64,000 nucleotides of DNA from Sinomonas terrae (GCF_022539255.1 NZ_JAKZBV010000001.1:620001-684000), one strand, 5' to 3'. Counted from the stretch's first letter, positions 8,565-16,320 are shown. The notes: a model not told the origin generated them from the sequence alone. A program made the numbers and translations.

Positions 8565-8574
8565 GTGCCCCCAA

Positions 8575-8973
8575 TCACCAGAGGATGTCGAGGCCGTCCA
8601 AGGCCGAGAAGACCGGGTCGGCGGTGATCAAGGTGAATCCCTCGACGAGCGCTTGCGCCGCGAGCAGGCGGTCGAAGGGGTCACAGTGGTTCCAGGCGAG
8701 CCGTCCAGCTTCGAGAGCGTGTTGCGCGGTGATCGAGATCTGGTCCGAGACGAGTGCCAGCACGTGCTTCTCGTAGCCGGTGAACAGGCCTTCGAGGTGC
8801 GTGATCTTGCCGATCCGGCGCTTGTTCGAGAGCTCGTATGCGGAGACTGCCGAGGCCACGAGCTTGGAGTCTCAGGATTCGAGGGCATTCCGGGATTTCC
8901 GCGAAAGCCGCTCTGGTTCCGTCAGCGCCCAGACGAGGACGTGGGTGTCGAGGAGATAAGCGGCCCTTCCCAT
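8575..8973 (-). pseudogene. vapC: VapC-type PIN-domain toxin interrupted by an in-frame TGA
   Basis: Translating from the ATG at 8973 gives a normal VapC start, MGRAAYLLDTHVLVWAL, with first acidic residue Asp9. Codon 34 is TGA (8874-8872), after which the same frame continues as an intact PIN domain: AYEL with the conserved Glu, DPFDRLLAAQA and TADPVF. Without the stop the protein would be 132 residues, the usual VapC length. A single CGA-to-TGA transition would explain the stop. Reinitiation at the GTG at 8859 would lack Asp9 and should be inactive. The partner antitoxin gene is intact. A sequencing error is the main alternative. Confidence 0.8.
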
Positions 8974-9185
8974 TCCGAGAGTTCCTCCTCACTCATCGGC
9001 TCGAGGAAGTCGTCCGGAAGGTGTCCCTTGATGAAGCCGAGCGGCCGTTTCTTGGGGGAGTCGATCCTGACGAGGCGAGCGACCGGGCGCCCCGCCTTCG
9101 CGATCACCACGTCTTCGCCCGACTCGAGCCGATTGAGCAGCTCGGAGAGCCGCGTCTTGGCGTCCAAGATGTTGTATTGCCCCAT
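8922..9185 (-). CDS. vapB: VapB-type antitoxin (Phd/YefM-like)
   Basis: An 87-residue antitoxin. The N-terminal GQYNILDAKTRLSELL resembles Phd/YefM swapped-hairpin DNA-binding domains; the acidic C-terminal part (SEEELSEWE) would wrap the toxin. The ATG at 9185 is chosen over the one at 9230 because the conserved domain begins at MGQYNILDA and a TAGAGT -10 lies just upstream. It overlaps the toxin reading frame by 52 bp, more than usual, the last 14 codons reading into vapC in another frame. It would normally neutralise VapC and repress its own operon; here the toxin gene is broken. Confidence 0.8.
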   Translation of the reverse strand: MGQYNILDAKTRLSELLNRLESGEDVVIAKAGRPVARLVRIDSPKKRPLGFIKGHLPDDFLEPMSEEELSEWEGPLISSTPTSSSGR

Positions 9186-9193
9186 GCTGGTCA

Positions 9194-9217
9194 ACTCTAC
9201 TTGGTCAAGAAGGGGGC
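9194..9217 (-). promoter_or_regulatory. vapBC promoter with repeated TTGACCA
   Basis: On the minus strand a CTTGACCAAG palindrome is followed by TAGAGT (9199-9194), a good -10 eight bases from the vapB ATG; a second TTGACC follows immediately. The repeated TTGACCA around the -10 would be a natural site for VapB autorepression. No -35 at standard spacing is clear. Confidence 0.45.
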
Positions 9218-9326
9218 TGGAAGTTCTCATGCCTCGACGCTACGGCGCTTGGCTTCCGGGAAGGCGTGCTTCGTCGTCGTATGTGGACGACCCGCCACGG
9301 CGGGCATTGTGGAGGGGGAAACGGGC

Positions 9327-10148
9327 TTAAGCGCGCCCGATGACCTCCCCATTGGGGATGAGGAACCAGCCGTCCGCCGAGGAGCCCCAGCGGTGCCAGC
9401 CCGCGGCGATCCGGTCGAGGTCCGCTTGGTCGGCGAAGCCGTAGGTGAGGGCCTGCTCTGCAAAGGCCGAGTGCAGCACCCGCTCGCTCCAGACCCGTGC
9501 CTGCCACGCCCGGAGCTGCGGGGTCGCGTAGAGCCAGTTGCTGCTCGACGGTGCCACGTCGCTGAAACCGGCCTCCTGCATCCAGCTCACGAGCCGCCGC
9601 CCGGCGTCGGGCTCCGCTCCGTTGCGCCGCGCAATCCGCTGATACAGCTCCATCCATTCGGCCAGTTCGGGGATCTCGGGGTACCAGCTCATGCCGTGGA
9701 AGTCGGCGTCCCGGACCGCAACGATGCCGCCGGGCTTGGCCACTCGCCGCATCTCCCGCACTGCCGCGACGGGATCCGTGAGATGCTGCAGCACTTGGTG
9801 CGCGTGCACGACGTCGAACGACTCGTCCTCGAGGTCGAGGTCGTACACATTGCCGACGCTGAAGCTCACGTTGCCGATCCCACGGTCCTCGGCCAGAGCG
9901 CGTGCTTGGGCGAGGACATCCTCGGAACGGTCGAGGCCGACGACCTCGCCGGGCGCGGTGAGCACCGCGAAATCGCACGTGATGCTTCCCGGCCCGCAGC
10001 CGACGTCGAGCACTCGGACTCCTGGCACGAGATGGGGGAGGACGAAGGCGGCCGAGTTCTCAGCCGTGCGAGCCGCGTGAGCGCGCACAACGCTCTCGTG
10101 GTGACCGTGGGTGTAGACGTCCTCGGGGGTGGTCTGCGGGCCTTCCAT
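9327..10148 (-). CDS. Class I SAM-dependent methyltransferase
   Basis: A 273-residue Rossmann-fold methyltransferase of the Methyltransf_11/25 type. SAM motif I is VLDVGCGPGS near residue 50, followed by an acidic residue in VVGLDRSEDV, and motif IV FDVVHAHQVLQHL. Small-molecule acceptors such as quinones or lipids are common in this group, but the substrate cannot be named. It is monocistronic between the VapBC remnant and a divergent small-protein gene. There is no Shine-Dalgarno sequence; TAACGT six bases before the ATG predicts a leaderless message. The 141 bp between this gene and vapB show nothing recognisable. Confidence 0.85.
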   Translation of the reverse strand: MEGPQTTPEDVYTHGHHESVVRAHAARTAENSAAFVLPHLVPGVRVLDVGCGPGSITCDFAVLTAPGEVVGLDRSEDVLAQARALAEDRGIGNVSFSVGNVYDLDLEDESFDVVHAHQVLQHLTDPVAAVREMRRVAKPGGIVAVRDADFHGMSWYPEIPELAEWMELYQRIARRNGAEPDAGRRLVSWMQEAGFSDVAPSSSNWLYATPQLRAWQARVWSERVLHSAFAEQALTYGFADQADLDRIAAGWHRWGSSADGWFLIPNGEVIGRA

Positions 10149-10154
10149 GGCACA

Positions 10155-10160
10155 ACGTTA
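10155..10160 (-). promoter_or_regulatory. -10 element of the leaderless methyltransferase gene
   Basis: TAACGT on the minus strand, six bases before the ATG at 10148, the same geometry as the other leaderless promoters in this window. Confidence 0.55.
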
Positions 10161-10330
10161 CGCAGGACACCCCGGAGTCGGTGATAGGCGCGACAGACGC
10201 CCGTGATCTTGGCTACGAAAAGGCCGTCTCTGCAAAAACTGCAAAGACTACCCGCCTACGCTTAAAAGGCCAAAAAGAAACGCGGCGGGCAACGGTGCCC
10301 ATTCTCCGCAGCGAAAGGAGCACCATCCAT

Positions 10331-10744
10331 ATGTCCCTCTTGGACAGCCACACCCCGCACCGCCGCAAGGGCCGCTTCGGCCGCCGCACCATGCGCCTTG
10401 GCGAGGATATCCTGCTCGCTCGCCACGGCTCGCACATCAGCCGCATGAGCCACGATCGGCGCAACCACCGGATGGTCGCCGTTCTGGACAACGGCACCGT
10501 CGACTATGCCTCAAATGTCCTCCTCGCCCCTCGCCAGACGCCCATCGTGCGCCTTCAGCAGCAGATCCAGGACGTCCGCGACGACGTAGCGCCCATCAAG
10601 AAGGCAGACCTCCGCGTCCTCGGCTGGTTCACGCTCGGATGGGCCGTGATCTCGGCACTCTTCATCGTGGGCATCATCGCCCTCGCTTCGACGTCCGACG
10701 GCGCAGCGTTCGCTCAGGCAGCAACCACCTTCCCCTCGTACTGA
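10331..10744 (+). CDS. Small single-pass membrane protein of unknown function
   Basis: I do not recognise this 137-residue protein. The N-terminal third is strongly basic (RRKGRFGRRTMRLG); the middle has LRQ/Q-rich polar helix character; one membrane helix lies near residues 97-119 (GWFTLGWAVISALFIVGIIA), followed by a short Ala/Ser-rich tail. The ATG at 10331 is chosen over upstream in-frame starts because GAAAGGAG lies 10 bases before it. A basic, probably cytosolic N-terminus with a C-terminal anchor suggests peripheral nucleic-acid or lipid-head contact, but that is speculation. It stands alone and is followed by a hairpin terminator. Confidence 0.7.
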   Translation: MSLLDSHTPHRRKGRFGRRTMRLGEDILLARHGSHISRMSHDRRNHRMVAVLDNGTVDYASNVLLAPRQTPIVRLQQQIQDVRDDVAPIKKADLRVLGWFTLGWAVISALFIVGIIALASTSDGAAFAQAATTFPSY

Positions 10745-10818
10745 CCGAGCCCCTCGTGCTAACCGAGCGGGCCCCTAGCCCCACGGGGCATGGGCCCGAG
10801 ACCGCAGGAGAAGGACCA

Positions 10819-10842
10819 GGCCGCAGGCAATGACCTGCGGCC
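10819..10842 (+). terminator. Hairpin terminator after the small membrane protein gene
   Basis: A perfect 9-bp stem GGCCGCAGG/CCTGCGGCC closes a six-base loop. There is no U tract beyond a short ATTT, as is usual in GC-rich actinobacteria. Confidence 0.6.
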
Positions 10843-10902
10843 TCGGCATTTAACCGCCTGTTCGCGTTGTGGACGGCTTATCCCACATCACGGACGCGAG
10901 CG

Positions 10903-10908
10903 TAGGCT
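10903..10908 (+). promoter_or_regulatory. -10 element of the leaderless MFS exporter gene
   Basis: TAGGCT, then six bases, then the GTG at 10915. This is the same hexamer used by cls and trmB. Confidence 0.6.
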
Positions 10909-10914
10909 GGATCG

Positions 10915-12363
10915 GTGACCCAGCCCGCGGGCCAGCCAGCCCAGCCCGAGACGCCCTCTGCCCCCACCGCGGCATCTTCGTGGAGTCCTCGGCTCGCGCT
11001 GCTCGTCGCGGCGACGTACTTCATGGAGTTCCTCGACGGTACGGCGCTCTCGACGGCGCTTCCTGCCATCGGCTCGGATTTCCGGGTGGTTCCGGCGGAC
11101 GTGAACGTGGCGATGACGGCCTACCTCATCGCCGTCGCGATGGGCATTCCGTTCAGCTCGTGGCTCGCGGAGCGGTTCGGGCCTCGGCGCGTGTTCTGTT
11201 CGGCGATCGCCGTCTTCACCATCGCATCGCTCCTGTGTGCCATGAGCCCCAACCTCTTGGCCCTCACAGGGTTCCGGGCGCTCCAGGGCTTCGGTGGCGC
11301 GATGATGGTGCCCGTCGGCTCGCTCGTGGTGCTTCGAGGAACCCCCAAGGACCAGCTCCTCAAGGCCACCGCATATCTCGTCTGGCCCGGCCTGCTCGCG
11401 CCCGTGCTGGCCCCGCTCGTGGGCGGCGCGATCACCCAGTTCCTTTCGTGGCACTGGATCTTCTTCGTGAACCTCCCTCTCGGTGCGGCAGCGTTCGTGG
11501 CCGCGCTGCGGCTCGTTCCCTCTGGGGGAGCGGACCGTGGGCGGCGTCTCGACTGGGCTGGCCTTGCGCTCACGACGCTCGGTGTCGCCGGCGTCGTCGT
11601 CGGCCTCGAGCTGTTCAGCGAGGGGCGCCCCGTCGAATGGGCGGTGCCCGCCATCCTCGCGGGCTTCGCTTCGCTGGCCGCCGCCGTCGTCTGGATGCGC
11701 CGCGCGCCTCGGCCGCTCTTCAATTTCTCGGTCCTGCACGTCCGCACGTTCCGGGCGACGCAGACGGGCGGCTTCGTCTACCGCCTGACGATTCAGTCCG
11801 TCCCCTTTCTCCTCCCGCTGCTCTTCCAGGACGGGTTCGGCTGGGACCCTGTCCATGCGGGCCTGCTCGTCGCGGCGGTCTTCGTGGGCAACATCGGGAT
11901 CAAACCGGCGACGACGCCGCTCATCCGCCGCTTCGGGTTCAAGCCCGTGCTCGTGGTCGCGGCCGCGGCCTCGGCCGCGACCTTCGCCGCATGCGCCTTC
12001 CTCTCGCCGGATGACCCGGACCTGCTCATCGCCCTCCTCCTGCTCGCTTCGGGGGCGTTCCGCTCGATCGGGTTCTCGGCCTATATGAACGTGCAGTACG
12101 CCGATGTCTCGGCCGAGCAGCTCCCGAGCGCGAACGCGATCGCGAACACGCTCGTCCAGCTCGCGGCGGCGCTCGGCGTCGCCATCGGTGCCCTCCTGAT
12201 CCGCGCGGGCATCGCGTTCCTGCCGCGGGGGACCGACCATGCGGGCCCCTATCGGGTGGCCTTCGCCGCCATCGCGGTCCTCATGCTTGTGAGCGTTGTC
12301 GACAGCCTTCTCCTTCCTCGGCACGCGGGGACCCAGGTGAGCGGCCGCGGCGCCCGAACTTGA
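10915..12363 (+). CDS. MFS multidrug-type exporter (DHA2-like)
   Basis: A 482-residue membrane transporter with at least 12 hydrophobic segments. The N-terminal half shows drug:H+ antiporter features: FLDGTALSTALPAI in helix 1, SSWLAERFGPRRV between helices 2 and 3, and LAPVLAPLVGGAI as the motif-C-like helix 5. Such proteins export drugs or metabolites by proton exchange; the substrate is unknown. The GTG at 10915 is taken as start because a TAGGCT -10 ends six bases before it and no ribosome site is present. The stop codon lies inside the upstream HspR operator of dnaK. Confidence 0.85.
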   Translation: MTQPAGQPAQPETPSAPTAASSWSPRLALLVAATYFMEFLDGTALSTALPAIGSDFRVVPADVNVAMTAYLIAVAMGIPFSSWLAERFGPRRVFCSAIAVFTIASLLCAMSPNLLALTGFRALQGFGGAMMVPVGSLVVLRGTPKDQLLKATAYLVWPGLLAPVLAPLVGGAITQFLSWHWIFFVNLPLGAAAFVAALRLVPSGGADRGRRLDWAGLALTTLGVAGVVVGLELFSEGRPVEWAVPAILAGFASLAAAVVWMRRAPRPLFNFSVLHVRTFRATQTGGFVYRLTIQSVPFLLPLLFQDGFGWDPVHAGLLVAAVFVGNIGIKPATTPLIRRFGFKPVLVVAAAASAATFAACAFLSPDDPDLLIALLLLASGAFRSIGFSAYMNVQYADVSAEQLPSANAIANTLVQLAAALGVAIGALLIRAGIAFLPRGTDHAGPYRVAFAAIAVLMLVSVVDSLLLPRHAGTQVSGRGART

Positions 12364-12379
12364 GCCGTCTGCACTCAAG
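12359..12379. promoter_or_regulatory. HAIR operator 1 (HspR site) upstream of dnaK
   Basis: CTTGAGC-N7-ACTCAAG matches the actinobacterial HAIR consensus CTTGAGT-N7-ACTCAAG with one mismatch. It ends 5 bp before the -35 and overlaps the stop codon of the preceding MFS gene. Confidence 0.9.
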
Positions 12380-12384
12380 TCCAT

Positions 12385-12412
12385 TTGACACTGGGCACAG
12401 AGCGCGTAGAGT
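12385..12412 (+). promoter_or_regulatory. dnaK operon promoter
   Basis: A consensus -35 TTGACA (12385-12390), a 16-bp spacer and -10 TAGAGT (12407-12412). Transcription should start near 12419, leaving a leader of about 90 bases before the dnaK ATG. HAIR 1 lies upstream and HAIR 2 covers the end of the -10 and the start site, so HspR binding would block polymerase. Confidence 0.85.
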
Positions 12413-12431
12413 TGAGTGCAGATCGCTCAAC
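12411..12431. promoter_or_regulatory. HAIR operator 2 (HspR site) over the dnaK start site
   Basis: GTTGAGT-N7-GCTCAAC is a weaker match to the HAIR consensus (three mismatches, all at the outer or inner ends) but has the exact 7-7-7 geometry and overlaps the -10. Confidence 0.75.
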
Positions 12432-12507
12432 TTGACCGTTCGACGTCGGTGACGGCGCCGCGGGCGGGTTGGCCTCTTTCGAGCATCAGCAATCAGCAGG
12501 AGGAACT

Positions 12508-14379
12508 ATGTCCCGCGCAGTCGGTATCGACCTGGGAACCACCAACTCCGTCGTGTCCGTCCTCGAGGGCGGCGAGCCGACGGTCATCGCGAACGCTGAA
12601 GGCGGCCGCACCACGCCGTCCGTCGTCGCGTTCTCCAAGACCGGCGAGGTCCTCGTCGGCGAGATCGCCAAGCGCCAGGCCGTGAACAACATCGAGCGCA
12701 CGATCTCCTCGGTCAAGCGCCACATGGGCACTGACTGGACCATCAACATCGATGACAAGAAGTACACGCCGCAGGAGATCTCGGCGCGCATTCTCATGAA
12801 GCTCAAGAACGACGCCGAGTCGTACCTGGGCGAGAAGGTCACCGACGCTGTCATCACCGTCCCGGCCTACTTCAACGACGCCGAGCGCCAGGCCACCAAG
12901 GAGGCCGGCGAGATTGCGGGCCTCAACGTGCTCCGCATCATCAACGAGCCGACCGCGGCCGCGCTCGCGTACGGCCTCGACAAGGGCAAGGAGGACGAGC
13001 TCATCCTCGTCTTCGACCTCGGCGGCGGCACGTTCGACGTCTCCCTCCTCGAGGTCGGCAAGGACGAGGACGGCTTCTCGACCATCCAGGTCCGCGCGAC
13101 CGCCGGCGACAACCGCCTCGGCGGCGACGACTGGGACCAGCGCGTCGTGGAGTACCTCCTGAGCCAGCTCAAGGTCAAGGGCATCGACCTCTCGAAGGAC
13201 CGCATCGCGCTCCAGCGCCTGCGCGAGGCTGCCGAGCAGGCCAAGAAGGAGCTCTCGTCCTCGACGAGCACGAACATCTCGCTCCAGTACCTCTCCGTCA
13301 CCCCTGACGGGCCGGTCCACCTCGACGAGTCGCTCTCCCGCGCGAAGTTCCAGGACCTCACGAAGGACCTCCTCGAGCGCACCAAGAAGCCGTTCCACGA
13401 CGTCATCTCCGAGGCCGGCATCAAGGTCGCGGACATCAACCACGTCGTGCTCGTCGGCGGTTCGACCCGCATGCCGGCCGTTTCCGAGCTCGTGAAGGAG
13501 CTCACGGGCGGCAAGGAGCCGAACAAGGGTGTGAACCCGGACGAGGTCGTGGCCGTCGGCGCCGCCCTCCAGGCTGGCGTCCTCAAGGGCGAGCGCAAGG
13601 ACGTCCTGCTCATCGACGTCACCCCGCTCTCGCTCGGCATCGAGACCAAGGGCGGCATCATGACACACCTGATCGAGCGCAACACGGCGATCCCGACCAA
13701 GCGTTCGGAGACCTTCACCACGGCTGACGACAACCAGCCGTCCGTGTCGATCCAGGTGTTCCAGGGCGAGCGCGAGTTCACCCGCGACAACAAGCCGCTC
13801 GGCACGTTCGAGCTGACCGGCATCGCCCCGGCGCCGCGTGGCATCCCGCAGATCGAGGTCACGTTCGACATCGACGCGAATGGCATCGTCCACGTCTCCG
13901 CGAAGGACAAGGGCACCGGCAAGGAGCAGTCGATGACGATCTCGGGCGGCACCGCGCTGTCCAAGGAAGACATCGACCGCATGGTCGCCGACGCCGAGGC
14001 CCACGCGGCCGAGGACAAGAAGCGCCGCGAGGCCGCCGACACCCGCAACACGGCCGAGCAGCTCGCCTACTCCGTGGACAAGCTCATCGCCGACAACAAG
14101 GACAAGCTGCCGGAGGAAGTCCGCAGCGAGGTCCAGGGTGACGTCGATGGCCTCAAGAAGGCCCTCGAGGGGACCGACGACGACGCCGTGAAGGCCGCGT
14201 TCGAGAAGCTCCAGCAGTCCCAGTCCAAGCTCGGCGAGGCGATCTACGCGTCGCAGAGCGCGGCGTCTGCTGACGGTTCGCCCACCGCCGACGGCGCTGG
14301 CTCGGCCGGTTCCGGTGCGGGCGGTCAGGATGAGGACATCGTCGACGCGGAGATCGTCGACGAGGACGAGAAGAAGTAA
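12508..14379 (+). CDS. dnaK: Molecular chaperone DnaK (Hsp70)
   Basis: A 623-residue Hsp70. The ATPase domain opens with AVGIDLGTTNS and contains LILVFDLGGGTFDVSL and VLVGGSTRMP; the substrate-binding domain follows from about residue 385 with VTPLSLGIETKGG, and the C-terminal tail is Gly/Ala-rich and ends in acidic EIVDEDEKK. It binds exposed hydrophobic segments of clients with GrpE and DnaJ as cofactors. The ATG at 12508 follows CAGGAGGA at ideal spacing; upstream in-frame GTG starts are not conserved. First gene of dnaK-grpE-dnaJ-hspR, controlled by two HAIR sites. Leucine, glutamate and lysine codons are highly biased, consistent with strong expression. Confidence 0.98.
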   Translation: MSRAVGIDLGTTNSVVSVLEGGEPTVIANAEGGRTTPSVVAFSKTGEVLVGEIAKRQAVNNIERTISSVKRHMGTDWTINIDDKKYTPQEISARILMKLKNDAESYLGEKVTDAVITVPAYFNDAERQATKEAGEIAGLNVLRIINEPTAAALAYGLDKGKEDELILVFDLGGGTFDVSLLEVGKDEDGFSTIQVRATAGDNRLGGDDWDQRVVEYLLSQLKVKGIDLSKDRIALQRLREAAEQAKKELSSSTSTNISLQYLSVTPDGPVHLDESLSRAKFQDLTKDLLERTKKPFHDVISEAGIKVADINHVVLVGGSTRMPAVSELVKELTGGKEPNKGVNPDEVVAVGAALQAGVLKGERKDVLLIDVTPLSLGIETKGGIMTHLIERNTAIPTKRSETFTTADDNQPSVSIQVFQGEREFTRDNKPLGTFELTGIAPAPRGIPQIEVTFDIDANGIVHVSAKDKGTGKEQSMTISGGTALSKEDIDRMVADAEAHAAEDKKRREAADTRNTAEQLAYSVDKLIADNKDKLPEEVRSEVQGDVDGLKKALEGTDDDAVKAAFEKLQQSQSKLGEAIYASQSAASADGSPTADGAGSAGSGAGGQDEDIVDAEIVDEDEKK

Positions 14380-14382
14380 GCC

Positions 14383-15081
14383 ATGGCCCCCCACCACGGC
14401 AACGAGGAAGAGCACGAGGTCCGCGGCGAACCGCAGAAGCCGGTGATCCGGGACAACCGCAAGGTTGACCCGGTCACCGGCGGGGTGCGGCAGCCTGACC
14501 AGGACCAGCCGGAGACCGCCCCTGCGGGAGCTGCCGAGGCTGGCCAAGCCGGACCGACGAAGGCAGATGTGCCCGAGCACGAGGAGATTCGACCTGTGGA
14601 CGATGCCCACGACTCGGAGGACGTCCTCGCCCAGGCCGAACGGATCCTGAGCGAAGCGGAGGGGGTCCAGAACGAGGCCGCCGAGCTGCGCGCTGATCTC
14701 CAGCGGCTTCAGGCCGAGTACGTCAACTACCGCCGGCGTGTCGACCGTGACCGGGCTGTCGCTGGGGAGGCTGCCGTCATGGGCGTCCTCTCCTCGATCC
14801 TGCCTGTCCTCGACGACATCGATGCGGCGCGCGCCCACGGCGACCTGACCGAGGGGCCGTTCGCGTCCATCGCTGCCAAGCTCGAGGGGATCCTCACGAG
14901 CCACGGCCTCGAGCGGATCGATGCGACCGGCGTCGAGTTCGACCCCAACATCCACGAAGCCCTGATTCAGCAGCAGGGCGAGGGGATCGAGGTCGACACG
15001 GTGCAGCAGGTCCTCCGGGCCGGCTACCGGACCCAGTCGCGCGTGATCCGCGCGGCGCAGGTCATCGTAGCCGTCCCGTAA
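14383..15081 (+). CDS. grpE: GrpE nucleotide exchange factor
   Basis: A 232-residue GrpE starting 3 bp after the dnaK stop. Residues 1-80 are an extended, polar, low-complexity N-terminus; a coiled-coil region follows (RADLQRLQAEYVNYRRRVDR), then the C-terminal beta-wing with HEALIQQQGEGIEVDTVQQV. It dimerises and releases ADP from DnaK. The long disordered N-terminus is common in actinobacteria. Tandem repeats, a hairpin and a mirrored repeat array separate it from dnaJ. Confidence 0.97.
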   Translation: MAPHHGNEEEHEVRGEPQKPVIRDNRKVDPVTGGVRQPDQDQPETAPAGAAEAGQAGPTKADVPEHEEIRPVDDAHDSEDVLAQAERILSEAEGVQNEAAELRADLQRLQAEYVNYRRRVDRDRAVAGEAAVMGVLSSILPVLDDIDAARAHGDLTEGPFASIAAKLEGILTSHGLERIDATGVEFDPNIHEALIQQQGEGIEVDTVQQVLRAGYRTQSRVIRAAQVIVAVP

Positions 15082-15082
15082 G

Positions 15083-15150
15083 GGCAACCGCGGAGACGTC
15101 GGTTGAACCGCGGCAACTGCGGAGACGTCGGTTGGACCGCGGCAACCGCG
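15083..15150 (+). repeat. 29-bp tandem repeat directly after grpE
   Basis: Two full 29-bp units (15083-15111 and 15112-15140, three differences) and a partial third (15141-15150) start immediately after the grpE stop. Each unit contains CAACYG and CGGTTG as short inverted arms. No coding capacity. Confidence 0.85.
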
Positions 15151-15153
15151 CAC

Positions 15154-15185
15154 GGACGACGGCGGGCGCCCACCCGCCGTCGTCC
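15154..15185 (+). terminator. Strong hairpin between grpE and dnaJ (possible attenuator)
   Basis: A perfect 13-bp stem, GGACGACGGCGGG/CCCGCCGTCGTCC, with a six-base loop. It lies inside the chaperone operon, so complete termination would uncouple dnaJ-hspR from dnaK-grpE; it may instead reduce downstream expression or mark an mRNA processing point. Confidence 0.55.
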
Positions 15186-15195
15186 ACCCCTTTCC

Positions 15196-15297
15196 GTTTC
15201 GGGTACAGATAATCCCCTTCGGAGACGTTTCGGGTACAGATAGCCTCGAGTTGGCGTACCCGAAACGGGGAATGGGGGCATTATCTGTACCCGAGAC
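15196..15297. repeat. Mirrored 31-bp-phased GTTTCGGGTAC array, locus A (2 forward + 2 inverted)
   Basis: Forward cores GTTTCGGGTAC begin at 15196 and 15227, exactly 31 bp apart, each followed by AGATA. Inverted cores GTACCCGARAC begin at 15256 and 15287, again 31 bp apart. The outermost copies pair over about 18 bp with one mismatch (CGTTTCGGGTACAGATAA against TTATCTGTACCCGAGACG). The same core, spacing and mirrored layout recur with five plus five copies at 48401-48771. The array ends 36 bp before the dnaJ GTG. Confidence 0.9.
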
Positions 15298-15333
15298 GAT
15301 AAGAATTGATGCAGAGACGAGAAGGAGGCCTCA

Positions 15334-16317
15334 GTGGCTAGTCAGGACTGGGTGGAGAAGGATTTCTACTCCATTCTGGGCGTGCCCAAGGACGCCTCCG
15401 ACGCCGACATCAAGAAGGCCTACCGGAAGCTCGCCCGCAAGTACCATCCTGACCAGAACCCCGGGGATGCCGAGGCCGAGAAGAAGTTCAAGGACATCAC
15501 CGAGGCCAACTCCGTCCTGAGCGACCCCGAGGAGCGCCAGCAGTACGACGCGATCCGCGCCATGGGCGGTGCGCGCTTCACGGCAGGCGGTCCGGGTGGC
15601 GCGGGCCAAGGAGCCGCGGGCTTCGAGGATCTCTTCGGAGGACTCTTCGGCGGAGGCGCGGGCAGGCATTCGCGAGGGTTCAACACGGGCAACCTGCCGC
15701 CCGAGTTCGCCGACCTGTTCGGCGGCTTCAGCACCGGGGGCGGCGGATTCCAAGCCCCGCCCCAGCGCGGCGCCGACCGGCAGGCGAGCACCACCATCTC
15801 GTTCGCGGGCTCCATTCGTGGAACCACCGTCGGCCTGCGCGAGCAGAACGGCGAGGTGATCGAGGTGCGGATCCCAGCCGGCATCCGCGACGGACAGAAG
15901 GTCCGGGTGCGCGGCAAGGGTGGGCCGGGATCTGGCGGAGCGGGCGACCTCATGGTCACCGTGAACGTGACCCCGCACCCGTTCTTCACCCGCGACGGCG
16001 ACAACATCCGGATCCACGTGCCCGTCAGCTTCGACGAAGCCGCGCTCGGGGCCCAGATCGAGGTCCCGACCCTCGACGGTCATACCGTGCGGATGAAGGT
16101 CCCCGCGGGCACGAACTCAGGCCGGACCCTCCGCGTGAAGGGCCAGGGCGTCAAGACTTCGAAAGGCACGGGCGATCTCCTCGTGACGGTCGACGTCGTC
16201 GTGCCTCAGAACCTCTCGAAGGAGGCGGAGGAGGCCGTCAGGGCCTTCGCGGCTGCGACGGCCAAGAACTCCGAGTCCAACCCGCGCTCCGGCTTGGCAG
16301 CAAAGGCGAGGCTGTAG
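15334..16317 (+). CDS. dnaJ: DnaJ-family co-chaperone without zinc finger
   Basis: A 327-residue J-protein. The J domain spans residues 1-75 with the HPD motif at 38-40; a Gly/Phe-rich linker (about 80-145) follows, then the two beta-barrel client-binding domains. No CxxCxGxG repeats are present, so it is a type II (CbpA/DnaJ1-like) protein, as is common for the operon-borne dnaJ of actinobacteria. It stimulates DnaK ATPase and delivers clients. The GTG start follows AAGGAGG. It is linked to hspR by a 3-bp gap. Confidence 0.93.
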   Translation: MASQDWVEKDFYSILGVPKDASDADIKKAYRKLARKYHPDQNPGDAEAEKKFKDITEANSVLSDPEERQQYDAIRAMGGARFTAGGPGGAGQGAAGFEDLFGGLFGGGAGRHSRGFNTGNLPPEFADLFGGFSTGGGGFQAPPQRGADRQASTTISFAGSIRGTTVGLREQNGEVIEVRIPAGIRDGQKVRVRGKGGPGSGGAGDLMVTVNVTPHPFFTRDGDNIRIHVPVSFDEAALGAQIEVPTLDGHTVRMKVPAGTNSGRTLRVKGQGVKTSKGTGDLLVTVDVVVPQNLSKEAEEAVRAFAAATAKNSESNPRSGLAAKARL

Positions 16318-16320
16318 ACC

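Noticed and set aside
7357..8574. Upstream extension of the pabB frame (1112-residue reading)
   Set aside because: It reads antisense-quality Arg/Pro-rich sequence through the phosphatase and LysE genes; the P-loop domain starts right at the GTG at 7356.
10181..10330. N-terminal extension of the small membrane protein
   Set aside because: No conserved or protein-like sequence before the ATG at 10331, which has a strong ribosome site.
12493..15153. Long minus-strand open frame opposite dnaK-grpE
   Set aside because: A shadow of highly biased codons; composition is not protein-like and dnaK on the other strand is certain.
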